Source: Antedon mediterranea
Taxonomy: Eukaryota; Echinodermata; Crinoidea; Comatulida; Antedonidae
NCBI RefSeq assembly: GCF_964355755.1
Contig: NC_092672.1
Coordinates: 620,001-684,000, forward strand
DNA: 64,000 bases
Direction of reading: 5' to 3'
Position numbers and translations under genes: made by a program. The notes under the pieces were generated by a model. It was given only the letters and a program-made list of their open reading frames with translations. It searched no databases and was not told where the DNA came from. Each line of letters begins with the position of its first letter. Position 1 is the first letter of the stretch. Below are positions 34,401-44,319 of this stretch, piece after piece.

Positions 34401-36623
34401 ACAGTATTTATATGTACAGTATTGATATGTACAGTATTGATATGTACAGTATTGATATGTACAGTATTGATATGTACAGTATTGATATGTACAGTATTTA
34501 TATGTACAGTATTTATATGTACAGTATTTATATGTACAGTATTTATATGTACAGTATTTATATGTACAGTATTTATATGTACAGTATTTATATGTACAGT
34601 ATTTATATGTACAGTATTGATATGTACAGTATTTATATGTACAGTATTTATATGTACAGTATTTATATGTACAGTATTTATATGTACAGTATTTATATGT
34701 ACAGTATTTATATGTACAGTATTTATATGTACAGTATTTATATGTACAGTATTTATATGTACAGTATTTATATGTACAGTATTTATATGTACAGTATTTA
34801 TATGTACAGTATTTATATGTGCAGTATTTATATGTGCAGTATTTATATGTGCAGTATTTATATGTGCAGTATTGATATGTGCAGTATTGATATGTGCAGT
34901 ATTGATATGTGCAGTATTGATATGTGCAGTATTGATATGTGCAGTATTTATATGTACAGTATTTATATGTACAGTATTTATATGTACAGTATTTATATGT
35001 ACAGTATTTATATGTACAGTATTTATATGTACAGTATTTATATGTACAGTATTTATATGTACAGTATTTATATGTACAGTATTTATATGTACAGTATTTA
35101 TATGTACAGTATTTATATGTACAGTATTTATATGTACAGTATTTATATGTACAGTATTTTATTTCCTTTTTATATCATATTTCTATGTATCTTTTATACT
35201 CAATACCTTTAATTTCCACAAATAACGTATACTGTCATGTTATTGAAAACACATAATATAATACTACATACATGTCTGAACAACACCCCTGGATGACTTG
35301 TTTTGACATATTCTTGTCTGGCTGACTGCCCTGGATGGTGTTTACCAGTGTATAGTTGGGACACAGACAGTGGCTTGTTACTAATAATAGTCTAGTATAA
35401 TAATTGTTAAACACTCTCACTTTGACTCTCACTCAGGAGAGACTGCAGAAAAAGAACCAGGAGATAGACAATAAATACCAGATCACTTATGATTGTCTAA
35501 TGTTATTATTAATACTAATAGTCTGCAGAGTACAATAACATCTAATCATAACAATACGCAAAACCAAATTATATCCTATATAATAATAAATGCAATATAT
35601 AAAATGAACACGTCAAATTGTTTTACAGGAGTTGCAGAAGTTTCTAGAAGAAGGCTTGGGAAGAAATCTTGATGCTCGGTGTTCATCGACAGTCTTACAA
35701 TCACTTGAACAAACTCAAACACAGATGACAGGTACTGCTTTCACTCATAACCATTTCCTGACCACACTTCACTTTCATGAATACAGTAATTATAACTGAT
35801 AAAGTAATACTTAGTACGGACAACAAGAGAGTAGCAGAAAATAATGTACAGAGCCTGAAAATACAAGGCAAATTAAAGATACTTGGTGGGTTATTTTTAG
35901 TATTATTTTTTATTATTTTTTGTTTTTCACACATTTTTTCTTTTTAGAACACATGTCCGCTCTTCTTCCGGAAGAACGTCAAAGTCAGATGAGCAGTCTC
36001 ATATTCCGTCGTGATTTTGATTTGAGTTACCGACTCGACTGCCGCCATCTCTGTGCAGACTTCAAAGAGAATATACAATTCCAATTCTCCTTGGGCCTAA
36101 CTGCTATGATGAATAAGTTCCTAGGTCCTAAGGGTACTAGAGTAGCCTTAACGGGCTTTACATCCATGGTAAGTACACATCATAATAATAATATAATAAC
36201 ATTGTTTATCATAACACAATAAGATACTTTTATGAATGGTTGTATGTATATAATAATGACTGAATTAATTGTTTTTCCCTTTTATTTATTATCCCTTTTT
36301 ATGAATGTTTTAAACTAATTTTATGAAAATATAGTGGTATTAGCCTTTGGATTACTTTCATTCATTCATTCATTCATTCATTCATTTATTTACACAAAGC
36401 AAAATTCAAAATATGTTGACAAAATATGAATCAAATTAATAGTAATGCCTTGTGTCTGGAGAAACTCAAATAAGCTCAGAGAGCTTTAAGACTGGTTCCA
36501 CCAGGAAAAAAGGTGTTATAATAAAATAATAATAATATATAATAGACAGAGACAAACAGGGAAACAGACGGTACATACACAACGCAAGAGACCAAAAAAA
36601 ATAAATAAATAAAAAAAAAATAA

Positions 36624-36662
<39 letters not shown>

Positions 36663-38826
36663 AAAAAATAAATAAATAAATAAATAAATACCTTCTGTAT
36701 TTTTATGACAATAAGCAAATAATAAACACAAAGTATTATGCTTATTAATTATTGAGTCATCGTAATATTATTTTGACTTCTGTTTCCAGATGCCAAGACA
36801 CTTGCCACCCCCTGGACCAGCTACTGGTACCAATCAGAGCTCACCTGACGAGGATGTTGCCGTTGCTATGGTTTCTGGATTAGCTTCACTTTATTCACGT
36901 ACTTCTGTTGGTTTGATATTTATAGGAGGAATTGTAAGTCGTCTCTTTCAATTTCTTACACTAATTTATCTAATGCCCTCTTTCTGTCGGAGATTTTGAA
37001 GTCAAACTTTTGATAATTGAATCAATCCCAAAAGATGATTGTAGCATAACAACCAAAACATTGAGACATTCTCAATACTTTATTTCCTTTTAGAAACACA
37101 TGGTGTACCACAAAACTGACATATTTTATTTATTTCTTTTATTTCTTTATTCTTTATACTTGGAAGTCTGTTAGTAGTAAACTACAGTTCTCCCACAGTT
37201 CCCAGTATGTGTGAGTGACAGTGGCTGTGTGTACTAGTACTTACCTTGTGTTTATTCTCTGCAAACTTTTAAAGAATATTGAATCAGAATACAAATTCTC
37301 CATATATTCACACTATCTGGATTTCTGGATTGTCCAATTGATTTAAATTATGAATAGTAAATTAAATAGATCTTTAGGAATTGCCCTTTTTAGCATTGGG
37401 TTCAAGCTGTCTGTCGCTTACTATATTATTTACTGTGTAATAGACCTTTCTAGAATGTCTTTATCTCTGTTGAGCTTAATACACTAATTAAGTATTAAGT
37501 CTCTTTCCTTGTCAGATTTGGAAATCAGTTGGCTGGCGTATCTTAGCAGTAGCTGGAGGGATGTATGGAGGCATCTATATGTATGAAAGGCTGACATGGA
37601 CAAATAAAGCCAAAGAACGTACATTTAAGAGACAGTTTGTGGATTACTCAGCAGAGAAGCTTCAGCTGGTAGTCAACTTCACTAGTGCAAACTGTAGTCA
37701 TCAAATTCAACAGTAAGGACACAATAGTAATCTCATATACATTTTTCCAAATACAACCTTTATACAAAACAGTCGGGAGACTTTATAAAGCCATGGCTAA
37801 ACCATAGAGGGCACTAAAATTTGTTAAAATGCATCCAAACATAGATGCTACTAAAGCTCTATCTACACTATCAAACTTTATGTGAAAAGAAAGTGTGATG
37901 TACCCAAATATGGTAGTGATATGTTTAAATATGGTAGTGATATGACATCATCATATCCATATATGGGCACATCACATTTTGTTCATCCGGTATCTTTGTT
38001 TTGAGCTGCCTATGTTGCCTTTAGTTAAATTATTATTATTGGGACATTGAGCTTTTTAATTACCCAGTTAAATTTCAGTTCATTTTTAATCCTTTTATTT
38101 CACAATTGTGTTGCTAGGGAGTTGTCGACAACATTTGCCAGATTGTGCCAGGAAGTAGATACCGCAAAAGAAGCATTAAATAAAGAAATTGTTGTTCTTG
38201 ATGCTGAAAAAAATAAGCTAGAAAAACTAATGAATGATTCAAAATTACTTCGGTAAGTAAAAGAGGATCTAACTGTTTTATGTGCATAGGGCCCTGGGTG
38301 GGACTACTTATGAACATACTTCCTGGGTGGGACTACTTATGAACATACTTCCTGGGTGGGACTACTTATGAACATACTTTAGTAAATGTGAACTAGTAGC
38401 CCAAGGATAATAACATTGAGGATTTAGTTAATGCACTCTTGTCGACCCTGAGAAACTCTTTCTAGAGGACTTAAGAGACTACAACTGCTAGGTACAAGGT
38501 ACTTATTGGAGAACTCAGGGAGGGACAACTTAGCCCTCTATCGATAATAATAATATAATAATATAACAATTTATATAGCCCACATATCCACTAAAAGTGC
38601 TCATGATAGATAAACATGAATTTATTCCTGCTTTTTGGTCTTTCAATTATTATTTTTATAAAAACAACTTACTGATTTAGAATTCTTCTGTTTTCAACAA
38701 ATTACTTCTTTCCATCTATCAGTTTATATTAACTTGTTATGTTTTTTTTTTTCAAGAAATCGTGCCAATTGGCTGGAAAGTGAATTGATGCGGTTCATTC
38801 GTCAATACCTTGGCAACGAAGACTAA
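28416..38826 (+). CDS. MFN: Mitofusin (outer-membrane fusion GTPase)
   Basis: Coding exons: 28416-28596, 28742-28868, 29059-29221, 29486-29610, 29885-29993, 30329-30436, 30698-30851, 31988-32055, 32359-32480, 33113-33239, 33567-33671, 35629-35731, 35948-36168, 36790-36933, 37516-37712, 38118-38252 and 38757-38826. They give 752 residues (human MFN2 757). Mitofusins tether and fuse mitochondrial outer membranes by GTP hydrolysis. Visible marks are the P-loop GRTSNGKS (about 102-109), GIGHTTDCF (switch I), DSPGVD (about 198) and NNRWD (256-260). HR1 follows, then a membrane hairpin at about 590-645 (glycine-rich hydrophobic, with [19 protein letters not shown] after it), and an HR2 coiled coil to the C-terminus. 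The ATG precedes a short serine-rich leader. It looks like the single invertebrate mitofusin, equally related to MFN1 and MFN2. Introns 8-11 hold a LINE piece and minisatellites. Confidence 0.97.
32465..32665 (+). repeat. Duplication across the mitofusin exon-9 donor
   Basis: The exon-9 end and donor, ctgcaagaaagag|gtacac, with its downstream tttaatcatagtt and gttagtacagcaatatacat, is repeated about 110 bp further on as ctgcaagaaaaggg-tacag, tttaatggtagtt and gttagtacagcaatatgcat. The second copy has diverged. It is a decayed duplicate of the exon edge and splice donor. Confidence 0.75.
32775..33112 (-). mobile_element. LINE 3' fragment in mitofusin intron 9
   Basis: On the minus strand, roughly 33112-32890 encodes [19 protein letters not shown], then [20 protein letters not shown] and [13 protein letters not shown] with a stop. 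This is the C-terminal signature of CR1/L2/Jockey-like reverse-transcriptase ORFs. A 3' tail with ataaata repeats follows near 32785. The fragment abuts the acceptor of exon 10 (33111-33112), so part of the acceptor context may be LINE-derived. Confidence 0.8.
33709..35159 (+). repeat. 15-bp minisatellite, about 96 copies, mitofusin intron 11
   Basis: The unit tatttatatgtacag repeats for 1.45 kb without length change. Variants tattGatatgtacag and tatttatatgtGcag occur in runs: tattga near 34047-34075, 34420-34490 and 34870-34940; gtgcag at 34815-34945. Because 15 is divisible by 3 and no unit frame has a stop, several frames of about 500 codons appear (YMYSI-type repeats). These are not genes. 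Confidence 0.97.
36361..36690. repeat. Microsatellites in mitofusin intron 13
   Basis: (ATTC)n at 36359-36387 and an (AAAT)n-rich tract at 36598-36690, ending about 100 bp before the acceptor of exon 14. The retroposon-like text between them is unclassified. Confidence 0.85.
37852..38010. mobile_element. CArG-box MITE copy B, mitofusin intron 15
   Basis: Starts with taaagctctatctacactatcaaac. Contains ccaaatatgg-type boxes and a perfect CCATATATGG at 37957-37966. The right terminus is lost or diverged. Confidence 0.75.
38291..38379 (+). repeat. 28/29-bp tandem triplicate, mitofusin intron 16
   Basis: ctgggtgggactacttatga-acatactt is repeated three times in tandem, starting about 40 bp after the exon-16 donor. 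No splice-site copy is included. Confidence 0.85.
38550..38605 (-). repeat. Short LINE tail
   Basis: aataataata repeats followed by tatagcccacatatccacta and agtgctcat resemble, on the minus strand, the 3' end of the LINE at 61.27 kb. Confidence 0.5.
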
Positions 38827-39248
38827 CCTAACTAAGTGGTCTGGATTTGAAACAGAGTCTGCAAAGAGTCTATGCTCATGGATAGCTTTATTTGTAGGTA
38901 TCTTTGTATACTAAAAAAATGTATAAATATGGAATTTTAAATACAATTTTATTTTATGGTATTATTGACTTATTGGCTCAACTTTACACACACTTTAATA
39001 TTTAAATTTCTAATTTATAATGTGTTGATTGCTTTGAAAAATTAACTCTCTGTATGTTCTGTTATATTTAATGAATTTACATCATTATTTTGAAGAAAAA
39101 AAACCTGATTTTGTTTAAAATTATATCTGAGACAACAGTAAATAGATTTTTGTTGCAAATTAGAATTTAAATTTATATTTCATAAAATAGGTGAAGCTGA
39201 AGTAAAAATCTGAATTCTATAAGTAGTATAGTATTGATATGCATTTCA

Positions 39249-39254
39249 AATAAA
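39249..39254 (+). promoter_or_regulatory. Candidate mitofusin poly(A) signal
   Basis: The first canonical AATAAA I noted downstream of the stop codon, about 420 bp into the 3' region. Use is inferred. Confidence 0.45.
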
Positions 39255-39295
39255 ATAATTTTGAATCTGTAGAACCAGGGAAGAACGACACTCTT

Positions 39296-39368
39296 CCTTG
39301 GTACAACCAGGGAGTTGCTTATTTTACAACTCCCTGGTACAACCATGGAGTAATCTCCATGGTACAAC
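39296..39368. repeat. Two adjacent hairpins downstream of mitofusin
   Basis: accagggagttg and caactccctggt are perfect 12-bp arms around a 9-bp loop. Directly after come gtacaaccatggag and ctccatggtac around a 4-bp loop. The two stem-loops share the ggtacaacca motif. They could form in the 3' end of the mitofusin transcript if it extends this far. Confidence 0.7.
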
Positions 39369-39430
39369 TAACTATAGGTTTTACATAATAATAATATTAT
39401 GTATATACATTGTTCCTTGGATACATATCC

Positions 39431-39912
39431 TGTACCACAAACCTGACTTTACTATCATTTATATACTAGATAAGTTAATCCTCAAATATTAATACAATAT
39501 TATATGAATGTACCACAAACCTGACTTTACTATCATTTATATACTAGATAAGTTAATCCTCAAATATTAATACAATATTATATGAATGTACCACAAACCT
39601 GACTTTACTATCATTTATATACTAGATAAGTTAATCCTCAAATATTAATACAATATTATATGAATGTACCACAAACCTGACTTTACTATCATTTATATAC
39701 TAGATAAGCTAATCCTCAAATATTAATACAATATTATATGAAATTGAATGTACCACAAACCTGACTTTACTATCATTTATATACTAGATAAGCTAATCCT
39801 CAAATATTAATGCAATATTATATGAAATTGAATGTACCACAAACCTGACTTTACTATCATTTATATACTAGATAAGCTAATCCTCAAATATTAATGCAAT
39901 ATTATATGAATT
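39431..39912 (+). repeat. 78/84-bp tandem repeat, about 6 copies
   Basis: The unit tgtaccacaaacctgacttt...caatattatatgaa has period 78 for the first copies and 84 for the last, which carry a 6-bp insertion (aaattg). Copies are over 95% identical by eye. Confidence 0.93.
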
Positions 39913-39919
39913 TCAAGAA

Positions 39920-42205
39920 TAATTTAATCAATTTTTTGAAGAGCAAATGTATTTGAAGTTTATTTTTCATTACCAGCTTTATTCTAAAATGAGTGAATAT
40001 GCTAATTGCTAAGGTACTTTACTTAATTTTAAAGTTTGTATCTAATTGCAAAGGTGTTAAATAAGAAATACTTTGATTTTGATGAGTGTAGTAATTGAAT
40101 TACATTTTATTATTATTATTTTTGTTTATTATTATTTTTTAAGTGCAATATTAGCGTTGACACATTTTTAACTCAAGTCATTTCTTGTCTGTAAATTTCT
40201 GAAAGGTTTGTTTTTTTATGAGGTGAAGATAGTATTTGTGTTTGAACCTAAAACATGTCTAAAGTAACTGTATGCATTCTAAACCTGACTTTAAATCGAA
40301 AAATTACAAAGAATTGAAGTAGCTTGTTTACAATCTAGATATGAACTTACAGTTTAAAAAACAAATTATTCTAAAAGAAATTAATTTGAAATGGTATTAT
40401 AATCTACACTTGGACAATTATTTCTGTATGTTTACTAAAAATATGAAAATACCTGTACATGCCTAAAATTAAAAGCCTAATAGACAAGGCATTAACAAAG
40501 AATTTGTGTTATATATGTTGTTAGTATTCCAGTCCAGCTTTTGTCTGTAATCTTCGGTTCAAGTATTTTACGTATGAAACGCCAAGTGTGCCAAATTATT
40601 CATTAGTCAACGCTGACGATTCGTGAGAATAATGTTGCTTCATAGAAAACTGGCTTTAGACAGGATTCGAACCCAGGACCAACGCTACAGAATCATCTTA
40701 ATCATTTTTCTAAAAGAAAAAAAAAGGAATTAGCCAAAAAAAGGTGATTTTCTATACTGAAACGATGCGAGTATTATTAAAATGTAACAAAACGCGTATG
40801 TCTTCTGAAAATGCTTATTTTGTATCAATTTGGTAAAATGATATGACAGTATTTAACTGTTTAATGATCGTAGTTTGTTTGTATAGTGTTAAACGATTCC
40901 CACAACCGTAATCTCTTTATTATTTTTATTATGAAGTGTAAAACAAATGTTATTAGCTTGCTTAGTCCTTGTTCACACGGCCGTGATATCTGTGAGAAAA
41001 ACATGACAAGTTACCTTCTGCCCTTAATATGTAACCTTGGACCTCGCACGTCGTTGCCCAGCAACCAATCAGGCGCTCGCTCAACCAGAATGCCTGTATC
41101 GTTGATCAAATTAATACATTTATTTTCAAATTTCATATGCAAACGTAGACAACAATGAATAGCATTCCCAGCAGACGACCTGCCTAACAGGCGATGCACC
41201 CAGGCGGAATGAAAGGCAACAATAATGGCGTCAGGCGCTCTCACAACCATAGGCCCACAATACATTGATGAAAAGCGCGCTTGAAAAATTTAACTCGCGT
41301 TTTAGTTGGTGATAATACGGTTTACAAGACCAAGGACGAACTTTATACGTCTATATTGACGTGGACACACCTACTCATAAGTGCGCGTACGCGTAGTATA
41401 ATACGCTACAGTAATATAGGAATTACCTATCCTATATTATCTGGCCTACTCGTGTTTTCTTCAGCTATTTAAAAAAAATAAAAGCATACTTAATTTCTGA
41501 TGTAGGCCTATTATTTTTTTTAATTTAAATCACAATATGTCATATCTACTGTATGAGCGAAATAAATTGTTACTCATTGCCAGTTTTCCCAGTTTGCCTT
41601 TTATTTACTATAAAAAACATATATTTACTTTTTGAAATAAGTAGGGCTACAAATTCATAGTTAATGTTGAAACAGTAGAATTAATATTACCATAGATAAA
41701 CATTCACGATATATACGAACGTAGAAGGAGGAATCAAGAACCGCTAGAATTCCAAAACTCTGTAACTGGCATTCAAACTCGATTTTCAATTTATGTAGGC
41801 CTAAAATCGATTTAACTTCGTGAAACACTGAAATACTCGATAAATCAACACATTAATTGGCACCTATAGCAAACCTCTCACTATTTTTCTAAACAAACGT
41901 GGCCAATTTGATATAGTCTGGCTTGGGATGGCCCAGCTGCGTGTATCGCCTACTGTAGTGTCAGCTGTAATAGTACTTTATCCAAAATCCAGCAATTGAA
42001 CCAGAAAATGTTCCTTTTGTTTTCAGCACTTCCACACCCGTGCAACCTGTTGAAGCGTGTAAAAGGACTGTCTAGAAAATCAATCATAAGTTCTATCACA
42101 CGATTAGCAAACTATAATATTTTAAAACACCAATAAAACAAACATTAAAATCTGGTTGAAGCAACTACATACTTTTATCTCCTTTCGCATAATAGAAGTA
42201 TTATA
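39920..42205. other. Intergenic DNA, no recognised gene
   Basis: AT-rich. At 40655-40690 a B-box-like ggttcgaatcc on the minus strand marks the 3' half of another tRNA-derived SINE head; no matching A box was found. A GC-richer patch at 40.97-41.28 kb (including agcaaccaatcaggcg, a CCAAT-type box) has no coding similarity that I recognise. Confidence 0.5.
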
Positions 42206-42209
42206 AAGA

Positions 42210-42370
42210 TTGGTTCCCAGGAGGAGGACGCGCGCACAGCTGACGACGCAACGTAGACGCACTCGAGTATATTGAACAATGACAAACGACAGTTCCAATC
42301 AATCGATTGTGATTGGTCAAATTACTTGCGTTGCGCTTACGTCCTTGCGCTGCGTGCTAGTGGGAACCAA
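42210..42370. mobile_element. Small GC-rich MITE, 161 bp
   Basis: Perfect 10-bp ends, ttggttccca (42210-42219) and tgggaaccaa (42361-42370). The interior is rich in CpG (gacgacgcaacgtagacgca and ttgcgttgcgcttacgtcct) with a central gattgtgattggtcaaatta. Related interiors lie at 43.30-43.44 and 44.25-44.31 kb, and its right terminus matches the CD2BP2 3'UTR repeats. Confidence 0.65.
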
Positions 42371-42914
42371 GCTTTATTTTTTTTGAAATGTTAACTTACC
42401 TGTTTTTATTTGGATTTATTAATTCATTGTAAGTTTTAAGCTTGAACTTATATGTAGACTTTCCCATATCAAAATTTCTCGGTTATGAATTCATTCAAAC
42501 TTATTTTGCTGACAAGAAGTTTAATTATTATTCTAATCTAACATGTATCGACTTTTTCGGTGATGATGCTTAGTAGGGTTCTTAAGTTACGATTTGACGG
42601 CTTTGGTCTCTTTAAGTCTTTGAGGTTGACTGATCAGCCTCCTTTGTATGTACAGAGAACCAGACATATCCGTAGCGGTATACACTTACCACATCGTTAC
42701 TTACTGGCTTATGTTTGACTTAACTTTGTTCTCAGTAAGTCAACTTAACCATAGAACTGTATCGAGAAAGTAAATTACTGTAGTAATAGTTAATAGAGTA
42801 AAGTGAAACATATAAGGACTTTTCAATTTTCGACGACCTAGTTAAGTTACGTCATGAGAACATATTGTGCACACGGGGAACATTAGGATGCGCTTTCTCA
42901 CTCAATTCTTTTAA

Positions 42915-43054
42915 GCTCTCTGTCTACACTACCAAGCTAGTGTGATTAAAAATGGCAGTGATATGCCCAAATATGGTAGTGATATGACATAATCATGCCC
43001 ATATATGGGCACATCACATTTTTGTCAAATAAAGTTTGATTGTGTAGACAAGGC
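42915..43054. mobile_element. CArG-box MITE copy C, TTAA-flanked
   Basis: The best preserved copy. The ends gctctctgtctacact and attgtgtagacaaggc are inverted, and TTAA lies directly on both sides (42911-42914 and 43055-43058). It contains tgcccatatatgggca, with CCATATATGG at 42999-43008, and an upstream CCAAATATGG. 140 bp, non-coding. Confidence 0.8.
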
Positions 43055-43299
43055 TTAACACAGTTTTAAGTACTCTTAACGGTATTATAGACAGATTCAT
43101 TGATACGCGCGCGTAGCCTACTTAATTAACAGCCATTATGAAGCCTTAATGATCTTCTTTATCTAGTAGAATAACACAAGAATTAATTCATTTAATTTGA
43201 AATTACCACAATTTAGATGCATTAAAGAAGATCATATCGTCAATTATAATATCGCCTTACTTAGCATTATCACGGGATCTATTTGCATTCACTACGGTA

Positions 43300-43436
43300 G
43301 CGACTAGGACGTAATGCAACGTAAGTGATTTGACCACCCACAAGCGATGGATTATTTATTGTGGCTTTTCATTGGTCAACTCGTCTGCGTTTCGTGTACG
43401 TCCATTTGCTGCGTCTCTAGCAGAGGAACGACGCTT
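43300..43436. mobile_element. Relative of the GC-rich MITE (copy 2)
   Basis: Shares with the 42.2-kb element the blocks aggacgtaatgcaacgtaag, tttgacca and, later, cattggtcaactcgtctgcg with tgtacgtcc, arranged as an inverted pair around tgtggct. Ends are not resolved. Confidence 0.5.
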
Positions 43437-44249
43437 TACCGTTCATCCTGAAACTTAAAAAATGTTATTATTTTCCTCGCACAATGTGAAGGCAAAAAGA
43501 GGCAGATGTCGAGCGGTGAAACAATCATAATGCCTTCTGATGCCTCTTCCACCTGATTTCATCATTCGCTATCTTCTGCCTGGATGCATGTCTTTTAATA
43601 ATTTTAGAAATTTCTTAACGAACAGAATCGATGATAAGATGAAGGTTGAATTGAAAAACGCTATTTCGAGTGAATATGAATTTACATAACATTATTTAAG
43701 TCATTATTAATACATCAATTTGTCCGCTTGTTAATACATACATTTTGTTGGCTTGTTAATACAGTACCAGTATGACCCATACGTTGAAACAGCTTATTTC
43801 GAACTGGGTCCTATTAACCATCAATTACAGTTGACAAAAATACATTGAAAAATTTACGATATATTTAGACGTATGGGCCTACCAACTATGTATTTTTGTG
43901 CCTGAAAATTGAATAAAATAAAATAAAATTAACTTCTTTAGGCTTATGTAAATTAAGACATTTCTCAACCATTGAACCATCTAAGAGTGAATACTGTGTG
44001 AAGCCATATTGTTTCTAATGTATATCCTGGTCCATCTAATGGCAATCTAGTATCAACTTAGGTGTAAACTGCTTTCTCAAACTGAACGAAAGTCCCACCG
44101 ATCTGCAGTTAAGACGATTGGCGAGGCTTTCATTCCATCAGAAAATGCAGAAAGCTGAACAGTACAGGAAAAACGGACTCTGTCTTCTATTCAGTGACTC
44201 CTAAAAGAGTAGATAGTTGAGTGTTCCATTTCGGTTACTTTACTTTTAA

Positions 44250-44315
44250 TTGTCGCTTGTGATTGGTCAAACTATTTGCGTTTTGCGTGCGTCCTTTGCA
44301 CAACAGTTTAGTAAC
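44250..44315. mobile_element. Relative of the GC-rich MITE (copy 3, partial)
   Basis: cgcttgtgattggtcaaact followed by atttgcgttttgcgtgcgtc matches the right half of the 42.2-kb element (gattgtgattggtcaaatta, cttgcgttgcgcttacgtcc). Confidence 0.5.
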
Positions 44316-44319
44316 AGAG

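Noticed and set aside
33714..35225. Open frames of about 500 codons (FICTV / YMYSI repeats)
   Set aside because: They arise only because the 15-bp minisatellite has no stop in several frames. The array lies inside a mitofusin intron with good splice sites on both sides.
36476..36731. Hydrophobic frames rich in FIYLFIYLF
   Set aside because: Translation of the (AAAT)n microsatellite on the reverse strand.
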